Under the pieces are notes generated by a model that saw only the letters and a list, made by a program, of their open reading frames with translations, was not told the DNA's origin and ran no database searches. Position numbers and translations under genes: made by a program. Source: an uncultured archaeon (lineage in GTDB: Archaea; Nanobdellota; Nanobdellia; Woesearchaeales; CAIVOO01). Taken from it: a stretch of 13,550 nucleotides of DNA. The DNA is taken from assembly GCA_903907555.1 (NCBI GenBank), contig CAIVOO010000085.1, positions 1-13,550 of the forward strand, in the 5' to 3' direction. Shown one piece after another: positions 7,668 through 13,323 of the stretch; the stretch's first letter is position 1, and each line of letters starts with the position of its first letter.

Positions 7668-7675
7668 ATTAAATA
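7668..7675 (-). promoter_or_regulatory. TATA box of tspO
   Basis: TATTTAAT on the minus strand, centred about 26 nt before the ATG at 7646; no ribosome site between. Confidence 0.5.
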
Positions 7676-7798
7676 CTTTATGGAATTTTCAAATATACAA
7701 AAAGAAATGCTACGAGTTTTTATATGTAAAAAAGTATTGTTATTTTATTAGATACATTCTTGTAATAATCTGTTGATTTTTCTAGAATAATATTGCTA

Positions 7799-8092
7799 TT
7801 AAACAGTCTTTCTTTCTACATCCAGAACAACATCATTGATATGCGTCTGACTTGGAGGAGTTATTGCTTTTCTTCTTTCTGCTTTTGCAATCAATGCAGT
7901 TAGAGGGATATATAGTGGAACAGGTGATGCTATCGACGCGATTCTTGTAGCTTCGAGTCCGAAAGCTTTGGCTATGCTTGGCATTACATTCCTGCCTTGC
8001 TGGCGGGAGGTCCTGTAGCTGGAAACACCAAGCGCTCCTGGAACCATCGCCACACCCAATTCTTTTATTGCTGAGTAATATCCTTCAAACAT
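7799..8092 (-). CDS. Unrecognised small protein (97 residues), possible single membrane segment
   Basis: I do not recognise this protein. A TTG at 8107 in the same frame would add five residues, but the ATG at 8092 lies 28-29 nt from a TATA box and has no ribosome site, matching the leaderless pattern of neighbouring genes. The N-terminal half (FEGYYSAIKELGVAMVPGAL) is mildly hydrophobic with Gly-rich turns. Residues about 50-70 (ATRIASIASPVPLYIPLTAL) could form one membrane-associated helix broken by prolines, followed by a basic KAERRKA and a polar tail. No Cys. It lies between sod and tspO on the same strand but with its own promoter. The codon pattern and promoter support a real gene; function unknown. 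Confidence 0.55.
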   Translation of the reverse strand: MFEGYYSAIKELGVAMVPGALGVSSYRTSRQQGRNVMPSIAKAFGLEATRIASIASPVPLYIPLTALIAKAERRKAITPPSQTHINDVVLDVERKTV

Positions 8093-8116
8093 ATTATAAA
8101 ATGGCAAGGAAGGTGG

Positions 8117-8124
8117 TATTTAAA
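8117..8124 (-). promoter_or_regulatory. TATA box of the small 97-residue gene
   Basis: TTTAAATA on the minus strand, centred about 28.5 nt before the ATG at 8092. It separates this gene from the sod operon upstream. Confidence 0.5.
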
Positions 8125-8140
8125 ACTAATGCTTTGATAT

Positions 8141-8158
8141 GAAATAAATAATTATTTC
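8141..8158. terminator. Inverted repeat at the sod stop codon
   Basis: GAAATAA-ATAA-TTATTTC forms a 7-bp stem overlapping the sod TAA stop. It could end the operon transcript or stabilise its 3' end, but the AT-only core makes the stem weak and it lacks a following T-run. Confidence 0.25.
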
Positions 8159-8748
8159 GCTTCCTCAAATCTTTCTTCCACTTCATACCAGTTCACTATG
8201 TTCCAGAACGCTTCCAAGAACTTGGCTCTGTCGTTCTTGTAATCAACATAATAAGCGTGTTCGAACACATCAACTACTAGAAGTATTTTCATTTCTGGAT
8301 TCACATTGACATTGTGCTTCTCTATCTGCATGATGACTAATCTGCCTGTTGGCACATCATAGCCCAAAGCTGCCCATCCGCTTCCCTCGACTGTCTGCGC
8401 TGCTTTTGTGAATTCGCTTTTGAATCTCTCAACGCTTCCAAACTGCGCATTTATCGCTTTCAGGAGCTCGTCTTTAGGCTTTCCTGATTTTGATGCTGGA
8501 GACAGATTGTTCCAGAACAATGAATGCAGCTGATGCCCTGCGATATTGAATGATAATTCCTTTGCGACTGCCTTGACATCAACTTCAGAATTATCTTTTC
8601 GCGCCTTGTCAAGCTTATCAAATATTCCATTGGCTCCATTGACATAAGCCTGATGATGCTTTGTGTAATGAATAGTCAGCTGCTCTTCTGACATGTATGG
8701 TTCCAAATCCTTGTATTTGTACTGCAGTTTTGGCAATGTGTAATTCAT
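8152..8748 (-). CDS. sod: Superoxide dismutase, Fe/Mn family (archaeal type)
   Basis: 198 residues, full length. It converts superoxide to peroxide and oxygen in the cytosol. All four metal ligands are present: His27 (in IHYTKHHQAYV), His75 (in NIAGHQLHSLFWNN), Asp160 and His164 (in VVDVFEHAYYVDY); the gateway Tyr35 and the VNWYEV end are also in place. The residue that is Gln in bacterial Mn enzymes appears as His145 (MQIEKHNVN), and the DVWEHAYY motif has Phe for Trp; both are features of archaeal SODs, which tend to use Fe or to be cambialistic. The start ATG has a GAGGTGA ribosome site 3 nt upstream that contains the cobO stop codon, so translation is probably coupled. Last gene of the nrdJ-cobO-sod unit. 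Confidence 0.96.
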   Translation of the reverse strand: MNYTLPKLQYKYKDLEPYMSEEQLTIHYTKHHQAYVNGANGIFDKLDKARKDNSEVDVKAVAKELSFNIAGHQLHSLFWNNLSPASKSGKPKDELLKAINAQFGSVERFKSEFTKAAQTVEGSGWAALGYDVPTGRLVIMQIEKHNVNVNPEMKILLVVDVFEHAYYVDYKNDRAKFLEAFWNIVNWYEVEERFEEAK

Positions 8749-8751
8749 TTT

Positions 8752-8758
8752 TCACCTC
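8752..8758 (-). promoter_or_regulatory. Ribosome-binding site of sod, overlapping the cobO stop
   Basis: GAGGTGA, 3 nt before the sod ATG; the cobO TGA stop (8757-8759) shares bases with it. This fixes the sod start and points to translational coupling. Confidence 0.7.
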
Positions 8759-9284
8759 AATATTCTATTCCCTTTCGAGCTCTCAGCTCTTGCCTTTTGA
8801 TATCGCTGATTTCAACAACATAATTGGCAACTTTGACAAACTCTTCAGGCGCATATCTTCCTGTGAGATAGACTGTTGTCTGCTTCGGGACTTTCTTCAG
8901 CATCTCAATAACATCTTCTGCATTAAGCAGCCCGAACTTCACTGCGATGTTCACTTCATCAAGAATGAGAAGGAATGGCTTCTTCTGCGCAATCTTCTCT
9001 GCAAACTTCAATCCGTCGGCAGCCCTTTTCTTGTCATAATCGCTTGGATTCTTTAAATTAACAAACTCCTTTGTTCCGAACTGATAAACATGAAACTTCC
9101 TGAAATATTTTTGGACTTGGAATTCTCCAATATCTTTCCTTCCTTTCATGAACTGCACCATTTCAACATTTAAGTTGTGCCCTAAAGCCCTCATCGCAAC
9201 TCCGAGGGCAGAAGTAGTCTTTCCTCCTCCATTTCCTGTATAGACATGCAGTTCTGCTTTGATTCTATTGGCAGGCGTTGCCAT
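8757..9284 (-). CDS. cobO: Corrinoid (cob(I)yrinate/cobalamin) adenosyltransferase, CobO/BtuR type
   Basis: 175 residues from the chosen start. The family transfers the adenosyl group of ATP to cob(I)alamin or cobinamide, giving adenosylcobalamin. Seen: the P-loop YTGNGGGKTTSALGVAMRAL (15-34; usual form GDGKGKTT, here with Gly for the second-last Lys-type position), VEMVQFMKG, FLLILDEVNIAVKFGLL with the Walker B-like Asp-Glu, and TVYLTGRYAPEEFV near the end. Length is close to the family's 170-200. Start: an in-frame ATG at 9317 exists, but the ATG at 9284 has GGAGGAA 6 nt upstream, and the 11 extra residues are not needed for the fold. It overlaps the nrdJ 3' end by 20 bp. The genetic context implies that the product feeds the B12-dependent ribonucleotide reductase encoded just upstream. 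Confidence 0.92.
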   Translation of the reverse strand: MATPANRIKAELHVYTGNGGGKTTSALGVAMRALGHNLNVEMVQFMKGRKDIGEFQVQKYFRKFHVYQFGTKEFVNLKNPSDYDKKRAADGLKFAEKIAQKKPFLLILDEVNIAVKFGLLNAEDVIEMLKKVPKQTTVYLTGRYAPEEFVKVANYVVEISDIKRQELRARKGIEY

Positions 9285-11094
9285 GGCATTTTCCTCCAGA
9301 ATATTCTGCATCAGCACTTACATATTTCGGTGCCTTGCTTAATTTTTTATCTATGGCCGAACCGATATATAATACTTGTTTTGTCTTGCTGCCGTAGCGA
9401 TAGACAGTGATGCCCTTGCACTTCAATTTATACGCAAGCAAATATGCTTTTTTAACATCTTCAACCTTCGCATTTGCTGGGAAGTTTATTGTTTTTGAGA
9501 CTGCGTTGTCAGTGTATTTCTGGAAGGCTGCCTGCATCTTTATGTGCCATTGATAATTTATATCAAGCGCTGTCTTGAAAATCCGCTTGACATCTGGCGG
9601 TATGCCCTTGATTCTTTGCACAGAACCGCTTTTTGCAATCTCTGTCATAAGGGATTTGCTGTAGAACTTTCTCTCTTTGGCTATCCTTTCAAATTCTGGA
9701 TTTGCCTCGAACAGCTGCGTTCCATCCAGCACGTCGCGCTTGAACGCGATAGCAAACAAAGGCTCAATTCCTGACGAGCATCCTGCAATTATGCTGATTG
9801 TGCCTGTGGGCGCGATTGTTGTTGTAGTAGCATTCCTGAATGATTTTTTATTTTTCCATATGCTTTTCCTGATGTTTGGGAAGCTTCCTCTCTTTGAGCC
9901 AATCTCTGCAGATTTCTTGTGGGATTCCTTTGATATGAATTTCATGATTTTTTTTGCTGTCTTCACAGCTTTGTTTGAATCATAGGTGATGTTCATTTTT
10001 ATGAGCATCTCTGCAAAACCCATCACTCCTAGCCCAATTTTCCTGTTTGCCTTTGTTATGCTCTCAATTTTCGGAGAAATGTACCTGTTCGCGTCAATTA
10101 CATTGTCCAAGAAATGCACTGAATTGTGAACAGCTTCTTTTAGTCTTGCCCAATCTATTTTTTGGTTTTTTACAAACTTCGAAAGATTTATCGAGCCTAG
10201 ATTGCAGGACTCATAAGGGAGCAACGGCTGCTCTCCGCACGGGTTTGTCGCCTCAATCCTCCCGACTCCTGGAGTTGGATTGTGCTTGTTGATTTCATCG
10301 ATGAAAATTATTCCAGGATCGCCTTTCTGCCAAGCTGATTTGATTATTAGGTTGAAGACTTCCCTTGCCTTCAGCTCCCCGCACTTCTCTCCTGTTCTCG
10401 GATTTATCAGCGGATAATTTGAATTCTTCTTTACAGCCTGCATGAACTTGTCTGTCACAGCGACTGAAAGGTTGAAGTTCTGGAGCATTGATTCATTTTG
10501 TTTTACTGTGATGAATTCTAAAATATCAGGATGGTCTACGCGGAGTATTCCTATGTTTGCGCCTCGCCTCCTGCCACCCTGCTTCACGACATTTGTTGTT
10601 TCATCGAACACCTGCATGAATGATACAGGCCCTGAAGCAAGGCTGTTTGTCGAATGCACTATGTCTCCGTAAGGCCTGATGTTTGAGAATGAAAATCCTG
10701 TTCCCCCACCAGACTGGTGGATAAGTCCCATTGTCTTGACAGCTTCAAATATGCTTTTTAGCGAATCTTCTATTGGGATAACAAAGCAGGCAGAAAGCTG
10801 TCCAATCTGCGTGCCTGCATTCATAATGGTTGGAGAGTTCGGAAGAAACTCAAATAATGACATCATTGAATAGAACTTGTTGATTGTTGCGCTGATGTCT
10901 GCTTTCTTGCTGTATTTCAAATCAATGATTCCGACAGTCCTTGAAATCCTTTTGAACATTTCAGGAACGCTTTCAATTACATTGCCGCTCTCGTCTCTCA
11001 GGAGATACCTTTTTTCAAGAACTTTAAGTGAATTGGCTGATAGGTTCAGATCCTTAAATGATTCAATACTTGATGCAAGAACCTTATTTTGCAA
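9265..11094 (-). CDS. nrdJ: Ribonucleotide reductase, class II (adenosylcobalamin-dependent)
   Basis: 609 residues. It reduces ribonucleotides to deoxyribonucleotides using a thiyl radical generated from adenosylcobalamin, with no need for oxygen. Seen: redox Cys103 in GQLSACFVIP; the radical triad in NPCGEQPLLPYESCNLGSINL (read in parts: Asn284, Cys286, Glu288) with the second redox Cys297 eleven residues later, the same spacing as Cys408/Cys419 of the Lactobacillus enzyme; the phosphate loop TTTIAPTGTISIIAGCSSG; and a C-terminal CHGNAC pair (603/608, Cx4C) that re-reduces the active site. No ATP cone is visible at the N-terminus, so overall activity control by dATP is unlikely. It is compact beside 700+ residue homologues. 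The start is TTG at 11094: GGGGTG sits 4 nt upstream, and the next in-frame Met is residue 46. Confidence 0.95.
   Translation of the reverse strand: MQNKVLASSIESFKDLNLSANSLKVLEKRYLLRDESGNVIESVPEMFKRISRTVGIIDLKYSKKADISATINKFYSMMSLFEFLPNSPTIMNAGTQIGQLSACFVIPIEDSLKSIFEAVKTMGLIHQSGGGTGFSFSNIRPYGDIVHSTNSLASGPVSFMQVFDETTNVVKQGGRRRGANIGILRVDHPDILEFITVKQNESMLQNFNLSVAVTDKFMQAVKKNSNYPLINPRTGEKCGELKAREVFNLIIKSAWQKGDPGIIFIDEINKHNPTPGVGRIEATNPCGEQPLLPYESCNLGSINLSKFVKNQKIDWARLKEAVHNSVHFLDNVIDANRYISPKIESITKANRKIGLGVMGFAEMLIKMNITYDSNKAVKTAKKIMKFISKESHKKSAEIGSKRGSFPNIRKSIWKNKKSFRNATTTTIAPTGTISIIAGCSSGIEPLFAIAFKRDVLDGTQLFEANPEFERIAKERKFYSKSLMTEIAKSGSVQRIKGIPPDVKRIFKTALDINYQWHIKMQAAFQKYTDNAVSKTINFPANAKVEDVKKAYLLAYKLKCKGITVYRYGSKTKQVLYIGSAIDKKLSKAPKYVSADAEYSGGKCHGNACQ
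9291..9297 (-). promoter_or_regulatory. Ribosome-binding site of cobO inside nrdJ
   Basis: GGAGGAA, 6 nt before the ATG at 9284 and within the last codons of nrdJ. It decides the start in favour of 9284 over 9317. Confidence 0.7.
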
Positions 11095-11098
11095 TACA

Positions 11099-11106
11099 CA
11101 CCCCTT
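11099..11106 (-). promoter_or_regulatory. Ribosome-binding site supporting the nrdJ TTG start
   Basis: AAGGGGTG with 4 nt to the TTG. nrdJ is the only first-in-unit gene here with a leader (about 13 nt from the expected transcription start) and a ribosome site. Confidence 0.5.
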
Positions 11107-11128
11107 TTTATGTAAAATTGATATTGAT

Positions 11129-11150
11129 GTTTAAAAAGGTTTAGTTAGCC
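11129..11150 (-). promoter_or_regulatory. nrdJ operon promoter
   Basis: On the minus strand: GGCTAACTAAACC followed by TTTTTAAA (11130-11137), the same AACCTTTTTAAAC core as lysS and nearly that of purD. It is centred about 40 nt before the TTG start. It is divergent from the doc promoter, whose TATA box is about 36 bp away. Confidence 0.6.
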
Positions 11151-11165
11151 TGATTTTGAGAAATA

Positions 11166-11173
11166 TTTATATA
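11166..11173 (+). promoter_or_regulatory. TATA box of the doc operon
   Basis: TTTATATA centred 26.5 nt before the ATG at 11196 and about 20 nt before the ATG at 11190. The spacing favours 11196 for a leaderless mRNA. Confidence 0.65.
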
Positions 11174-11178
11174 CTAGT
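11173..11178. promoter_or_regulatory. ACTAGT palindrome next to the doc TATA box (possible operator)
   Basis: ACTAGT abuts the TATA box, and a second palindrome GTTAAC (11177-11182) overlaps it, both between the TATA box and the start. The same TACTAGT heptamer occurs before the promoter downstream of this operon (12242-12248). A ribbon-helix-helix regulator encoded in the operon is a natural candidate to bind it. Inference only. Confidence 0.3.
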
Positions 11179-11195
11179 TAACATCTTTTATGTGT

Positions 11196-11549
11196 ATGAA
11201 TGTGTATAATTTAAAGGATATCATCAGGTTAAACCAGGAAATAGGAGAGAATGGACACCTGATTAACCGCTCTGGAATTGAATTCGCGCTTGACAGGATA
11301 CACAAAGAGAAGTCCTGGCTCAGGCAGGCTGCGATGATTGTGCGGGCATTAATCTGCGACCACGCTTTTCAGGACGGAAACAAAAGGACTGCGCTGATGT
11401 TTGCCATTGGGATGTTCGAGATTGAAGGCTGGGAATACGATCCGCAAATCTTAGTCAATTCAGTGCATGCAGTGTCAAGAAAGAACATTGTTGATATCTC
11501 TAAAATTGAGAGGTTATTAAAAAATGCCTTGGTCAGAAAAATTCATTAA
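11196..11549 (+). CDS. doc: Fic/Doc-family protein (death-on-curing toxin-like)
   Basis: 117 residues from ATG 11196 (119 from ATG 11190). The Fic core motif reads HAFQDGNKRTAL with His56, Asp60, Asn62, Lys63 and Arg64. The Lys in GNKR is the Doc-type variant, whose characterised member (phage P1 Doc) phosphorylates EF-Tu instead of transferring AMP. The family's NRSGIEFALDRI helix precedes the core. All catalytic residues are intact, so it should be active. No (S/T)xxxE(G/N) inhibitory helix is seen in this protein. The downstream gene overlaps it by 26 nt and is the likely antitoxin. A non-toxic role (target modification in regulation) is possible. The archaeal target is unknown; aEF1A would be the analogue of EF-Tu. 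Confidence 0.85.
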   Translation: MNVYNLKDIIRLNQEIGENGHLINRSGIEFALDRIHKEKSWLRQAAMIVRALICDHAFQDGNKRTALMFAIGMFEIEGWEYDPQILVNSVHAVSRKNIVDISKIERLLKNALVRKIH

Positions 11550-11760
11550 GCAAATCGTGGAAAAGAACAGGAAATATCTGGACGCGCTCGAGGCAGCTGA
11601 CAAGCTCGGCAAGCGCCCTGTGTTCCACAAAAAAGTCAGGAAAGACTTCACAATAGATGAGGATGTGTTTGATGAATTCCAGGCCAGATGTAAAAAGAGA
11701 AATCAGTCTATGAGCAGGGTCATAGAAGAATTAATAAAGAAATATGCCTTAGGTGACTGA
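11524..11760 (+). CDS. Ribbon-helix-helix DNA-binding protein, probable antitoxin
   Basis: 78 residues. The C-terminal half fits an RHH domain: beta strand RKDFTI (39-44), helix EDVFDEFQARCKK (46-58), turn NQSM and helix SRVIEELIKKYAL (64-76). The N-terminal half (1-37) is a separate, mostly helical, charged segment (KFIKQIVEKNRKYLDALEAA) that could wrap the Doc protein. In RHH antitoxins such as CcdA, ParD and RelB the DNA-binding part is N-terminal, so the domain order here is reversed. Gene order is also reversed relative to phd-doc (toxin first). The start ATG lies inside doc with GAGAGGT 9 nt upstream. Likely roles are neutralising Doc and repressing the operon; it could instead be a general transcription regulator. 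Confidence 0.75.
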   Translation: MPWSEKFIKQIVEKNRKYLDALEAADKLGKRPVFHKKVRKDFTIDEDVFDEFQARCKKRNQSMSRVIEELIKKYALGD

Positions 11761-11761
11761 T

Positions 11762-12235
11762 ATGGACATTCCAACGAAAAAGGGGTTTGGGTTCGGGTTG
11801 GCTTCTGGTGTAATTACTACACTTGGGCTTATGATGGGGCTTGACGCAAGCACTGGCTCAAAATTTGTTGTCATTGCAGGCATTCTTACGATAGCTTTTT
11901 GCGACGCGCTTTCAGACGCATTTGGAATGCATCTTTCTGAAGAGACTGCATTGATGAAAGAAAAGTCCATCTGGGAATCGACAGGCTCGACATTTATTGC
12001 AAAGCTGTTGATAGCTCTGACATTCCTGTTACCTGTTGTGCTGTTGCCAATGGATGTGGCAATTAAAGTTGGTGTAGCCTGGGGATTGATATTGATAGCT
12101 TTGTTCAGCGTCTGGCTCGCTAAGAAGGAGCATCTTAAATGGCAGAATGTCGTATTAGAGCATCTGATGTTTGCAATATTTGTGATAGTGGCTTCTTACG
12201 GAATAGGATTATTGGTTAAGATATGGTTTGGCTAG
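11762..12235 (+). CDS. VIT/CCC1-like membrane protein (putative Fe/Mn transporter)
   Basis: 157 residues. GFGFGLASGVITTLGLMMGLDAS (8-30, in parts GLASG and GLDAS) followed by IAGILTIAFCDALSDAFGMHLSEET (38-62) follows the first two helices of the VIT1/CCC1 family, including acidic residues Asp28, Asp48, Asp52, Glu60 and Glu61. Three further hydrophobic segments lie at about 80-97, 102-120 and 134-155. VIT/CCC1 members move Fe2+ or Mn2+ out of the cytosol. The cytosolic metal-binding helical insert of plant VIT1 is missing, leaving only a short loop (62-78). Start: ATG 11762, one base after the upstream stop, with AGGTGA 5 nt before it; an in-frame GTG at 11753 is less likely. Third gene of the doc operon, an unexpected place for a transporter. 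Confidence 0.75.
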   Translation: MDIPTKKGFGFGLASGVITTLGLMMGLDASTGSKFVVIAGILTIAFCDALSDAFGMHLSEETALMKEKSIWESTGSTFIAKLLIALTFLLPVVLLPMDVAIKVGVAWGLILIALFSVWLAKKEHLKWQNVVLEHLMFAIFVIVASYGIGLLVKIWFG

Positions 12236-12240
12236 TGTAG

Positions 12241-12250
12241 TTACTAGTAA
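12241..12250. promoter_or_regulatory. TTACTAGTAA perfect palindrome (possible operator)
   Basis: A 10-bp perfect palindrome 5 nt after the stop of the VIT-like gene and 20 nt before the TATA box of the next gene. It shares TACTAGT with the doc promoter palindrome. Confidence 0.3.
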
Positions 12251-12269
12251 GTGATGAAAAATAGAAAGG

Positions 12270-12277
12270 TTTATAAT
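12270..12277 (+). promoter_or_regulatory. TATA box of the Tat-signal protein gene
   Basis: TTTATAAT, centred 27.5 nt before the ATG at 12301, with no ribosome site. Leaderless geometry, and it favours ATG 12301 over the in-frame TTG at 12298. Confidence 0.6.
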
Positions 12278-12300
12278 AGTGCAATTCTTAATGTGTTTTG

Positions 12301-13323
12301 ATGGTGGACCAATCAAAGAGAACTTTTCTGAAAGGGATTGTTGCATTAGCGGCGCTTGCAGCATTCGGCGGATTGGAAGCAATCGCAGAAGCTGCCAGTC
12401 CAGCAAAGAATTCCAGAGCTATCAATGCACCGGTAGCTGATGATTTTTTAAAAGCCAATGCTGACGTTACATTCTACTACAAGGCTATCCTTGGAGATGA
12501 CGACTTGAAGAAAGAAGCCAAAGGCGACCTGGTCAAGACAGGCTATGAGAAGGGCTCTGAAGTCATCGACGAGGTAAAGCCCAAGATGCTTAAGTTTTCG
12601 ATACGCAAAAATTCGCCTTCTGCGAAGCAGCACAACGACCCTGTCCTGACAGCTGTCGACAAGTTTGACGAAAGGAGAGGGGAGCTTGTGAAATCGTGGC
12701 AGTGGGCTTTCGACCTGCCGAAATACGTCGTGAAGAAAGACAGCACCCTGAAAGATGTTGTCGACTCTGTCACAGCAGGCTACATCACGTTAGAAGAGAA
12801 AGCCCAGGCCCTGCTGTGCTTTGTGCAGACAGGAATAGCCGTAGAGGCTAAAGACGGCAAGAACGATTTTGTGCGCGGCCCTGTGAAAACTATTATTGAC
12901 AAGAAGGGTGACGACAAAGATAAGGCAGTATTGTACGCAAGCCTTCTGAAGCATCTCGGTGTTGAGCCTGTTTTCCTGATGTACGACAGGCATGTTGCAG
13001 TAGGCGTGCCGTTCAAGTTCGAATACATGTACAGGAAAGCGAAAAGCGCCATGTTCGAGTACGAAGTTGCAAAGGAAGCAGTGAAGCTGCCCCCTGAAAT
13101 GCAGCAGCTCGAAGAGAAGATGGCCAAGAGGCGCCTCGCGTTCCAGAAAGGGCTTAATCCGGAAGTTGTCGAGGCAAGGAAATGTCCTGATACGAAAATC
13201 GAATCCAGCGGGAAGACATTCTACATGGCAGAGCCTGCAACCCACGAATACGTAAGGGCAATCGGCGAATGCGACAAGCTCAACGACTACGGATATCTGA
13301 GGAAAGTCCTTCAGGTGAAATAG
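12301..13323 (+). CDS. Tat-exported transglutaminase-like protein lacking the catalytic Cys
   Basis: 340 residues. The N-terminus SKRTFLKGIVALAALAAFGG resembles a twin-arginine signal (S/T-R-R-x-F-L-K) with Lys-Arg in place of Arg-Arg; cleavage would fall near AEA (29-31). Residues about 145-240 follow the transglutaminase-like superfamily: TLKDVVDSVTAGYITLEEKA, LCFVQTGI, then GDDKDKAVLYASLLKHLGVE (203-222) and DRHVAVGV with His231. The usual GDCKDKA motif carries the nucleophilic Cys; here that codon is GAC (Asp205, bases 12913-12915), so classic thiol catalysis is not expected. His is retained. It may be a binding module or a pseudoenzyme. The upstream part (45-140) and the charged C-terminal tail are unrecognised. 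A tandem paralogue follows directly. Confidence 0.7.
   Translation: MVDQSKRTFLKGIVALAALAAFGGLEAIAEAASPAKNSRAINAPVADDFLKANADVTFYYKAILGDDDLKKEAKGDLVKTGYEKGSEVIDEVKPKMLKFSIRKNSPSAKQHNDPVLTAVDKFDERRGELVKSWQWAFDLPKYVVKKDSTLKDVVDSVTAGYITLEEKAQALLCFVQTGIAVEAKDGKNDFVRGPVKTIIDKKGDDKDKAVLYASLLKHLGVEPVFLMYDRHVAVGVPFKFEYMYRKAKSAMFEYEVAKEAVKLPPEMQQLEEKMAKRRLAFQKGLNPEVVEARKCPDTKIESSGKTFYMAEPATHEYVRAIGECDKLNDYGYLRKVLQVK

Noticed and set aside
9284..9317. Upstream ATG (9317) for cobO
   Set aside because: The ATG at 9284 has a GGAGGAA site at proper distance, whereas 9317 has none, and the extra residues lie outside the conserved fold.
9544..11134. Several plus-strand open frames within the nrdJ gene
   Set aside because: They lie opposite a strongly conserved gene, have no ribosome site or promoter, and their translations show no family features.
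12780..13245. A long minus-strand open frame opposite the Tat-signal protein
   Set aside because: It is a shadow of a GC-richer gene with clear protein motifs on the plus strand; its translation is Cys/Phe/Leu-rich without domain character.
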